A stretch of DNA of 64,000 bases from Siphonodentalium dalli (lineage: Eukaryota > Mollusca > Scaphopoda > Gadilida > Siphonodentaliidae), in NCBI GenBank assembly GCA_032622095.1, contig CP136067.1, forward strand, positions 40,035,549-40,099,548, written 5' to 3'. Under the pieces are notes generated by a model. That model made no database searches, had not been told where the DNA came from, and saw only the letters and a program-made list of their open reading frames with translations. Positions 56,010 to 64,000 of the stretch are shown one piece after another. How positions within the stretch are numbered: position 1 is the first letter of the stretch; the number at the start of each line of letters is the position of its first letter. The position numbers were made by a program, and so were the translations under genes.

Positions 56010-57080
56010 CTTGAAGTAATGCTGATGCGTCTTCAAAATATTGTTGGTTTGAGAGGTGCTGTCATAGATTGGTTCCGTCCCTATCTAACTGGGAGGACTC
56101 AAATAGTGAAAATAGCTAATGCTTACTGGGCAACTTCATGTGCAGGTGTAGAGTTCCTCAAGGGTATATACTAGGTCCTCTCATATTCTTGAGCTACACT
56201 CTACCCCTGGGACCCATTATGGACAGACATTCCGTGAAATATCATTTATATGCTGATGAGTCAGATTTATGTAGAATTTTCGATGAAGGATCCCGACGGA
56301 TATCGGAACACTTGTCAACAATCAGAGAACTGTTTCTTGACATAAGGGAATGGATGCGCTTCAAGAGACTTAAGCTTTATGACGTTTTTAGTTCTGGGGT
56401 CCAAACATTCTCTGCAGCAACTTCGAAACTCAAGAGGAGGTGCATCTTTCAGAATCAAATTTGTGAGAGCGAAATACCATCAACCGATTCTGTCAGAAAT
56501 CTTGGCAGCTTCTGTGTTGAAACATGTCCATGGACAATATGGTTTTTAACACCGTAAATATGTCTTATTTTCATCTGCGATGTCTTAGAAGGCTGCATTG
56601 TCATCTATAGGAAAGTGCGATGAACCATGCCATTTTAAGTCCTGGTTTCTCCCATTGACCATCTCAACTCACTATAACCCAACATTTAAGCAAGACCATG
56701 TTTACAAATTGAATATGGTGTTTCATAACTATGCATGACTAATCACGAATGGCTCACTAAATTCCCACCAGTGATTTGCATATAATGGCTTTTGAATATC
56801 GCGGCTACAAGTGTGCTATAGTTGTGTATAAGTTGTTCAATCGTGATATGCCTTCTTACATACAAGATATGTTTATTATGAGTGCTGTTTGCTTCACTTG
56901 ATCCGCTGCCAGTGGAATATACTAGAAGGAATTGCCAAGACCAATGTTAAATATGGTTGCAGGCACTTCCAGATGTGATGTGTGATTGATGTTTGGAACT
57001 GTTTGTCATATGCAATATGTAGATTGGACGACGCCGATGACTTCCATACGGCTGTGAAGACTCATTTCTTCAAATAATGT
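56010..57080 (+). pseudogene. CR1-like LINE fragment, RT to C-terminus, decayed
   Basis: Upstream frames read GAVIDWFRPYLTGRTQ-like sequence (about 56060-56100), then 56138-56557 has RVPQGYILGPLIFLSYTLPL and HLYADESDLC (YADD altered to YADE). Around 57000-57080 there are codons for VWNCL and TAVKTHFFK, the usual C-terminal ending of this LINE type. Many stops. The active site change and the stops make it dead. Confidence 0.7.
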
Positions 57081-57249
57081 TTTGAGATATATAACTAGCT
57101 AGCTGTATGTGGTGTGGTGACAATCATAGACAGTAATTATTGTATTTTATGTTTTGGTAGGATTTTTCTATTTGGTACATGCATTGGAACTATTTGATTG
57201 TGAAATGCGTTTGAAATGAATTTTAAAATAACAATAAGAGCATAGCTAG

Positions 57250-57560
57250 GGCGTTGCAAAATACGCCCTTTAGCCATTGCGAATTGTACTACCGCAAAAT
57301 AAAATAATAATTTGAGCTTGCAAGAATATCTAATATATTCCTAATTTCAATGCCAAAATGCGGTCAAATTCTAAGTAGAACAATGGCTATAACTCATGTG
57401 AAAATAATTGGACAGAACCTATATTCGAACATGGCCTGTAGTTGTAGCTGGGACACACACATTCCAGCTTTGGTTCAGATTAAATAATCCAAACAAGAGT
57501 TTATCGGGCAGAAACCAAAATGTAATGAAATTGGTCAAATTCTAAGTCGAAAAAGCACGA
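57250..57560 (+). repeat. Dispersed repeat of 'gggccataactc / aagtcgaaaaag' type
   Basis: 'caatggctataactcatgtg', 'acctatattcgaac..ggcct', 'acacattccagctttggttc' and 'aattctaagtcgaaaaagca' match blocks at 42.5 and 59.7 kb. Confidence 0.6.
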
Positions 57561-57574
57561 AAATGTAAGTCTTC

Positions 57575-58331
57575 ATCGAACATACTCAGATACAGAATTC
57601 GCATGGAGGAGTTTATCCCAAAAGAAGGAGACGGAGAAGATATCAATTAATTGTACCAGTGTAGCTGCGACACTGTCAGATATGGTCGTTTCGGATTCTG
57701 TGAGTACACAAACTCCAGTTATTTCAAAAACTGATATTGGTATCACTGTTTCGCCATCGACACCTAGTGACCATAGTGCTATCCAAACAATACCGGAATC
57801 CGTACATGTACTTCAGAAACACGACTCGTCAACGGAGAAGATCCCAGCATCATTACATTTCCAACCTAGAATCGTCGACAACGTTCACAAAAAAGAATCA
57901 CCGACAGCTAAACCTCTTCAACATTCCCAGTCAGTTAAGGTGACTGAAAAAGTTGTTCGAAAACGGCTGCACAAGGACGAACCACAATATCTTATCAAAT
58001 GGCGAGGATTCCCAGCAACTAGAACACATGGGTAAATAGATATGATTTGGACTTTGAAGCGATGTGCTACATATCTGAGTACCCAGCGATCAAGATACCT
58101 GGAAGTGTAGCACCAAAACAGCTACCCATAAATCAACACCCAGAACCGTCATCCATTGGTAGTGCTCAAAAACATTATTTCGAATCTGTACGGCGACAAC
58201 GGCTAGAGAATTGTCCTCACGGCGATTTTGAGTCAGTGCGCCGCGGCCTTCAAAAGCAGATGGAAAAAGACAACGAGGACATTCGTTTAGTTCAATATTT
58301 CAAGTCATTCAGAAAAGGACAAACGGTTTAA
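57575..58331 (+). pseudogene. Chromodomain-containing ORF with a frameshift
   Basis: The frame is open from about 57575 to 58035 (low-complexity Ser/Thr/Pro-rich part, then VTEKVVRKRLHKDEPQYLIK and WRGFPAT) and, after a two-base shift inside 'gcaactagaacacatggg', continues to 58331 as NTWVNRYDLDFEAM, ...IKIPGSVAPKQLP and a basic end (YFKSFRKGQ). The aromatic and W-x-G-(Y/F)-P...NTW pattern is that of a chromodomain. Such domains occur in chromatin proteins and at the end of integrases of Ty3/Gypsy chromoviruses and Polintons. No integrase or RT is seen beside it, so origin is open. The shift lies in the domain itself, so this copy is probably non-functional. Confidence 0.62.
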
Positions 58332-58339
58332 CCTGAAAA

Positions 58340-58925
58340 GTCATTTTGAACACTCATTCATTCTGCATGCAAACAGAGAAATTGTGGGACCAATTTCACC
58401 CGGAGGAGAGTGTGATGTCAGAGTGCTAAATTTTGGACAATTATTTCATTGTTTATTTACATTGATTTGACTGTATCAAATGTTCGTTTCTATAGTATTC
58501 GCGTTTTGTTCGGTTCTTTGTTAGGTTAGGCTTTCTCGCAATTCCGACCTTTTCTTTGTATTAATCAGCTGGCTTTTCATATGCAACTTGTCAATTCTTG
58601 CCCAAGCATGTGCTCATTAATTACCATTCATCGCACGTATTTTTAGCTCTACTTTTAATAATATTTTATCATTCAAATCTGTTAATCTAATCCCGCGTCG
58701 TTAATTCACACCTGTGCATGCTTTGTGTATAAGAATGTGTAAAACTGTGTTATGTTACTTTATGTTCCGGAACTCCGCCATTCAGTCACTTCACATATTA
58801 CAACCGGAGTCCCGATTGTTGTGTGGACCGCTTCCAACTATACCGGAATGTCCGTATAATTATATTGTAAAAATAAATGCTAATTGCCCAGAAAAACTCA
58901 ACCTTGATTCAACCCGAAATCAGCT
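58340..58925. other. ABL intron, nothing recognised
   Basis: Short frames only. Confidence 0.45.
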
Positions 58926-58929
58926 CTAT

Positions 58930-59890
58930 CAAACAAGTATCAAGAGATTCTTTTGAAGAAATTCTGTTGAATATTGCTCAAGCTACTATGCGGACAATAC
59001 AAAAAGAGCGCTTTCTAAATCAAACTATGTGGCTTTTTGAGTCGTTGCATTTTTTAAGAGAGAACTCAAATTCTGGAATATTTTTACTCAAACTAGACGA
59101 TGGATGACCTGCATGTTCTCAAATGTGAGCCACTCACCAAGTATCAAGAGATTCTTTAGAAGAATGCTCAATTTATCATTGAGACAACAAAAATGTTATT
59201 TCTAAATGGAATAAAATAGAACTTGGCCTGCGTCTACTCAAATGAGAACCATGTGCCAAATATCAAGACATTATGTTGATTATTGCTCAAATTACTATGT
59301 GAAAATCATGAAAACAGCACTTTCGAAGTCGGAAAAGGCATAACTCCGTCAAAAATCATCGGACTGTGACCAAATTCGAACTTGGCCTGAGTCTTCTCAA
59401 ATGTGAACAACATACCAAATATCAAGAAATTCTGTTCAATTTTGTTCAAGTTACAATGCAGACAACACAATAACAGCGATCTAAGTCGAAAAAGGGGCAT
59501 AACTCCGTCAAATTCATCGGGATTTCTAAGTCGAAAAAGGGGCATAGCTCCGTCAAAATTCATCGGACCGTGACTACATTCGAACTTGGTCTACGTCTTT
59601 TCAAATGTGCACCACAAGGATGTGGACGAACGCACGCGCACACGTACGTTGGTTATAACAGTTCTCCGATTTTGTTATGGGGACAAAAAGGGCCGTAATT
59701 CATGTAACAATAATTGAACGAAAACCATATTCGAACTTGGCCTGTATCTCTAGCTGGGAAATACACATACCAACTTCAGATCAAATAATCCAAACTGGAG
59801 CTATCGGTCGGAAACCAACAATTTTAACAGACAGACAGACAAGCGGTTGGATAGATGGACGGCTAGACTGATTACATAATACAACTTCTT
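58930..59890 (+). repeat. Dispersed repeat, several diverged units
   Basis: 'ccaaatatcaaga.att.tgttgaatattgctcaa', 'aagtcgaaaaaggggcataa' + 'ctccgtcaaa', 'accaaattcgaacttggcct' and 'tcttctcaaatgtgaaccac' recur about every 120-170 bp, with an end of 'gacagacagacaagcgg' type. Same family as 27.4-28.0 kb. Confidence 0.7.
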
Positions 59891-59933
59891 TTTCAAATAA
59901 TAATATAATACACTATCACTTCTCTGTACTAAC

Positions 59934-60114
59934 ATTGTCGTCGGAGTCTTCATATATTATATAATGGCTAAATCTTCCTTCAAATCGGACCGAGATCACC
60001 CTCTGACCTGAACGACTTTCGCTCTCTCGTACAAGGAAGCTACCATCGATGCCACTGCTCAGCAGGAACTCGGAGGCGCTTCTCGACATTGGGCCGTGGT
60101 ACATCCTATATCGC
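59934..60114 (-). CDS. ABL: ABL-type tyrosine kinase, exon for the N-terminal half of the SH2 domain
   Basis: A 181-bp exon on the minus strand. Acceptor 'tttcttcttcatgcag' ends at 60115 and donor 'gttagt' begins at 59933. It holds one base plus 60 codons: [33 protein letters not shown] (phosphotyrosine-binding Arg in FLVRES), [16 protein letters not shown] and YEDSDDN. This matches the ABL SH2 more closely than other SH2 domains ([25 protein letters not shown]). It ends in phase 0 and joins the exon at 43041-43188 (VYVNSNQ...). One oddity is Met in place of the near-invariant Trp before YHGP. The SH3 exon should lie to the right but is not found before 64000. Confidence 0.88.
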
Positions 60115-60199
60115 CTGCATGAAGAAGAAATAGTATTGTTTTTGGTTTTAATGCAGGATGCTATTGGAATCCTGAAGATATAAATTAGTTGAGACATTT

Positions 60200-61090
60200 G
60201 GAAGAATTAAACAGGGAATGTCTGGGAATGTGATAACAAATGCAGTCTTTGGGTCTGATTAATGGTAATGACAATCACAATGATACACAATTTATACATG
60301 CAGATACTTTGGTCCTGCAAGAAAATTTGTCTGATAGAATTAAGAACAATAATTTGGATGGGCCTGTAAATGAAGCTATCCTAGATCGAAGATTCAGAGC
60401 AAAAACTTGAATCTGAGGCAAAATTAAATGAACAAGTTGTATTTCAAAAACTTTTCCATCATGCTAATCTCCAGCATGGGTATGTCGGTTGCGAGCTCTG
60501 TTTTAAAAACTTCGATTTCCAAAAAAATATAGCTGATTATGGAGATAAATACTCGATGTGGCGTATTATAGGCCAGGCAGATATAGACATAGATGTTGCC
60601 TGGAGAGGGAATTTATGAGACCTATATTTTTGGTTAGCGTAAATACTAAACTTTCGGAATCCGTATGTTGGATTTGTCAGATAGGCGGATTTTTTTCTTT
60701 CACAGCGTGGTTTTCTTGAGACACCCGATGAAAAAACCGGTCATTTTTTAAATAAAGCCGACATTTTTGACAGAGTATTTTCACACATTTTGAGAAGAAA
60801 TATTCGTCCAATTTTGATACCTGAGAGTGGGGCGATAACCATAGTAGTGTAAAACATGTAACCATTGAATCTCGGAATTCCAGTCATGACGTCATGTGAC
60901 GTCAAATAATATTTTGGGTGAGACAAATATGACGATTCACGCACAGCGTTGTCTTTCGTTTCTTTTAAATCATAAGACGGGTATGCCACATTGTTTTATA
61001 CCATGGGAAACTACTGGCAATTGGCTATATTTTGATATATAACTTATCGCTGCAGGCCGCATTATATTTTATCAGAGGCAGAAAAATCAA
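60200..61090. other. ABL upstream intron, nothing recognised
   Basis: Plus-strand codons near 60415-60525 read plausibly (KLNEQVVFQKLFHHANLQHG) but lack splice context and any known motif. No SH3-like exon (ALYDF, GWVPSNYI) is present. Confidence 0.45.
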
Positions 61091-61159
61091 CCCTCCCCCT
61101 AAAGTTAAGATGCGCCATGATGTGGTATAAGGCACACAGAACTCACGGTTACATGTCAA

Positions 61160-61680
61160 TATGCTTAATTAACACAGCGGCCGTTGAAAGTCTGCTAAAG
61201 AATATAATAATAAGTTTCTGTCTACAAACTCGAACGTTAACGTAGAAACAAAAAAAATGTTCCCCCAGACGCGAAATTTTAATAAATTTTAGAATTTTTC
61301 CTAAAAAAATCATATAAAACGCGTTTGTTTTATTTTCTGGAAGGCAAACAAAGAAATTAATTAGTAAGGGTGGAGATAGTTGGTGTATACGGCAATTTCA
61401 TTCTGCCTTGGATTAAAAAATGAAATACTAACCCAAAATGCTGCCAATATGGCAGCCGCAATATAGGTGGAAATTGTGAAATATGAAAGAACGCACAATT
61501 ACTTGCTTAAATGGTTTACCTAACAAAGCGGTCGTTGGTGAACTGTTAAACTAAAGTTTAAGGTATATATCCCGATCTACAAACTCAAACAATAAAGTGA
61601 AATTATTACACAATGCACCTCCTGGCAAAATATTTTAAATAAAATTTAGGCATTTTTCTCCAAAAATAACCTGAAGCCAT
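61160..61680 (+). repeat. Diverged duplication, period about 355 bp
   Basis: 'taacacagcggccgttgaa' and 'taacaaagcggtcgttggtg' head two blocks, followed by 'tctacaaactc.aac', 'ttaataaattttagaatttt' or its like and 'tc..aaaaat.a'. Confidence 0.6.
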
Positions 61681-62255
61681 TATCAAATTTCCTTATATTT
61701 TGGTTCCGTGATGACCTAGTTTATCAAAAGCCTAGCTGACTGTGGTTCTTTTCCGGCATATGTATGCCAGATATATAAAAAAGCCCCACTCTGCCCCAAT
61801 GTGTTCTCCGGGGGCCTGTGAATTCACCTTATCTCATACCCTAGGGTACATATCGAATAATTATCTAATTTCCCTATTTTGTTTGGGGTCCATGATGACC
61901 TAGTTTATCAAAAGCCTAGCTGCGTGTGGTCCTTTTCCGGTATTTATATGCCAGGTATATCAGTAATGTCCTGATATGTCACCCACGGGGCCTGTCAATT
62001 GTCCTTGCCTCATACACTTGGGGAAATATGTACAATACCGGTTCCATCTACTTTCCCAAAATTCAATGGTCTCGTGATGACCTACTTTATCAAAATCCTA
62101 GTTGATATATGTTGGATAGTTCTCCCAGTATAGCACAAATATGCCCCCAGATATTCCATGGGGCATGTGAATTGACCACATGTCATACCCTTGGGTAAAT
62201 GTCCAATAGTATCTACTTTGCCAAGTTCAGTGTTCCGTGATGACCTACTGCGCTG
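61680..62255 (+). repeat. Tandem repeat, about 180 bp by 3.3
   Basis: 'gtgatgaccta.tttatcaaa' occurs at about 61708, 61893, 62074 and 62237. Between copies come 'ccggcatatgtatgccag', 'ggggcctgtgaattcacctt' and 'ctcataccctagggtacat'. Confidence 0.8.
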
Positions 62256-62335
62256 TGTACCGCACTTACTGAACCGTCCATCTGGAACGCGTTGGGCAAT
62301 CCACAGCTGTCGCAATTAGACCCGCATACGCTGAA

Positions 62336-62400
62336 ACAAACTTGCCCAGATACACGAATCAGATAATAAAGTTACTTGGCCGTGGTAGCACCTGGACCAG
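62336..62400 (-). repeat. Second copy of the SINE-like repeat
   Basis: 'acaaacttgcccagatacac' + 'gaatcagat' then 'acttggccgtgg' parallels 29253-29300. Confidence 0.4.
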
Positions 62401-62762
62401 TGCATATATAACCGGAAGGTTCCTGCACTGAAATATCTACAGATAACTTGAGGGGTACCGGTATTTGCACGCTGATGACACGATTATGAGTAAAAATTAA
62501 TATCAGGGACTGTTAGATCTCAGCAGCGAAAATAGTCACTTGTGACAGACACATTAATGTGTATGAATAATCGTAGATGGAAAAATCATTGAGAAGTCAT
62601 GACCAAAATGTGCCTGTATTATGTTTCCATCCCTTGCTTTGCCAACCGAGACAAGCAACAGATGCTAGCCTATATCCGATATTGCAGTTGCCGCATACTG
62701 TACATGATACATGTATGGAAATCCCAAAATAAATAGCAGTCAGACGAAACAATCTACTGCTA

Positions 62763-62995
62763 TTCTTAAAGTAATCGACCTGAAAAACTGGTAATACCCA
62801 GGTAATGACCGCAGTATTATAGGTAGTATATACAACTATACTTAAAGTAATTCGCCTGAAAGCTGGTAATACCCAGGTAATGACCGCAGTATTATAGGTA
62901 GTATATACAACTATACTTAAAGTAATCGACCTGGTAATACCCAGGTAATGACCGCAGTATTATAGGTAGTATATACAACTATACTTAAAGTAATT
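62763..62995 (+). repeat. Tandem repeat, about 83 bp by 3
   Basis: Unit 'cttaaagtaatcgacctg' + 'gtaatacccaggtaatgacc' + 'gcagtattataggtagtata' + 'tacaactata', near identical between units; the third unit has a short deletion. Confidence 0.9.
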
Positions 62996-63199
62996 GACCA
63001 CCTCTAATGTGATGTCACCCCGGAAATACTGCAGTATTATACTGTTGTAACCTCCTACACCCCGGTACCGCAGTTGCACCACGATGCAAGTGGTTCTGGT
63101 TTGCAGGCATGACAATAAAATGCAGTGATTCTCCATAAATCTGTGGAACTTAAAGGCATGGGTGGCCTTCGTTATCAATTATAAATTTTGGAACTTCTG

Positions 63200-63240
63200 T
63201 CTGTCTGTGTGTGTGTGTGTGTACTGGTATGTATGTGTGT
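63200..63240. repeat. (TG)n-rich microsatellite
   Basis: 'ctgtctgtctgtgtgtgtgt' + 'gtgtgtactggtatgtatgt'. Confidence 0.8.
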
Positions 63241-63564
63241 TATAGACTTGAAAAATGCTCGACCGATCCGACTCTGATTTGGTATGTAAGACTATATTGA
63301 TCCCGGGAACAATATGAACGTATCCAATTTAACATGCGATCATGTTCTTGACCTTGATCTAGCTCACGTGTGCACCATACAATCATCATTGTTTTCCCCA
63401 TCAAAGTAAATTGCATAGACATCGCCAATTCATTAAAGCAACAGTTCACATTCATTATCATTACATTTCAGTAAAATCACATTTTACCTGGATATACATG
63501 CAAACCAATTTTCATCAATGTTTTCTTCATTGAAGGACATTGAAAATTCATATTTATACCATCC

Positions 63565-63840
63565 TCTCAACATCTCATTAAAGTGACACTTCACGTTCCC
63601 AAACATCGATTCATTCAGGCGACATTTTCCATTCTCTCATTGCATTAATCGTCTTCAGCAAAGGTAATCTATAATTCTATATCATCCTGAACTATTAAAG
63701 TGATAATACTTTTCCAACCAATCCATATTTCATTAAGGTGACACTTCACATTCACAAGATTCCATTCAGGCAACAATTTCCGTTTCAACATCGCTTATTG
63801 CATTGATTCAGTGTCTTCAGCGAAAATAATCTATATTGAC
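63565..63840 (+). repeat. Diverged duplication, period about 160 bp
   Basis: 'tcattaaagtgacacttcac', 'attcattcaggcgacatttt' and 'gtcttcagcaaaggtaatct' recur as 'tcattaaggtgacacttcac', 'attccattcaggcaac' and 'gtcttcagcgaaaataatct'. A weak third unit may lie near 63430. Confidence 0.7.
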
Positions 63841-64000
63841 TCAAATTTTAAACTGACAGTTCATTTCCATCCATTGAAAATTATAATTAAACTTCCGCTG
63901 ATAGATATGTACATGTACGTACTGTAGCTACCACTTTATTCATGAGAAAATTCTGCATTCATGAAAAAATAAACCATTAAAAATTTAATCTGAATGCAGA

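Noticed and set aside
60415-60600. Possible upstream exon of ABL or another gene
   Set aside because: Wrong strand for ABL, no SH3 signature and no convincing splice sites.

Overview
The window is animal nuclear DNA, AT-rich and intron-like. There are no operons, ribosome binding sites or CRISPR arrays. The recognisable host coding sequence is spliced, and most of the rest is transposon debris, minisatellites and hairpins. The repeats of the type 'aagtcgaaaaaggggcataactcc' and 'gggccataactc' followed by GGAC/AGAC-rich tails, the APE-type LINEs with 2A-like N-termini, and a short CCCTAA run fit a marine invertebrate. I lean to a lophotrochozoan (mollusc- or brachiopod-like), but this is inference and the species is not fixed by what I can see.

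Host genes. (1) Two exons on the minus strand together encode the SH2 domain of an ABL-type tyrosine kinase: 59934-60114 (first part, with GSFLVRES) and 43041-43188 (second part, with [11 protein letters not shown]). Splice sites and phases match (phase 0 junction), so they are consecutive exons separated by a 16.7 kb intron. No SH3 exon is seen to the right and no kinase exon to the left, so much or all of the window may be ABL intron. (2) A 308-residue minus-strand ORF at 3749-4675 encodes an Ala/Gly-rich protein with a charged N-terminus and a C-terminal CVVM (CaaX-like). Two decayed plus-strand relatives lie at 33.48-33.87 and 34.64-34.88 kb. Its function is unknown to me.

Layout. 0-6.7 kb: non-coding DNA, an old duplicated repeat (2.15-3.6 kb), the Ala/Gly gene, a 36-bp minisatellite just upstream of it, and a long inverted repeat (5.49-6.16 kb). 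6.77-9.39 kb: a LINE ORF with an open reverse transcriptase (RT) frame but no endonuclease. 10.8-14.2 kb: hairpins, a MITE-like element with about 140-bp inverted arms, degenerate tandem repeats and a LINE 3-prime stub. 14.95-20.0 kb (minus): a broken LINE of the same kind as the 6.77 kb one, interrupted at its YADD catalytic motif by a second, unrelated LINE (16289-17897, plus) flanked by 179-bp direct repeats. 20.34-23.95 kb (minus): a CR1-like LINE with a 2A-like GDIEKNPGP. 24-33 kb: simple repeats, short interspersed repeats and no convincing gene. 33.5-38.7 kb: the two pseudogene fragments, three copies of a 0.3-0.8 kb repeat and a hAT-like end. 39-40 kb: a LINE endonuclease relic. 40.66-41.67 kb: a 28-bp minisatellite. 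43-60 kb is the ABL SH2 intron. It holds tandem repeats, a 55-bp-arm hairpin, a 3.24 kb hAT element with a perfect 8-bp target duplication that itself contains a 5-prime-truncated LINE, a nearly full-length CR1-like LINE with 2A motif and PHD finger, another LINE fragment and a frameshifted chromodomain ORF. 60-64 kb: tandem repeats and more intron-like sequence.

Limits: identities come from reading motifs by eye. No alignment, fold prediction or database search was run, and repeat boundaries are approximate unless a target duplication or splice site fixes them.
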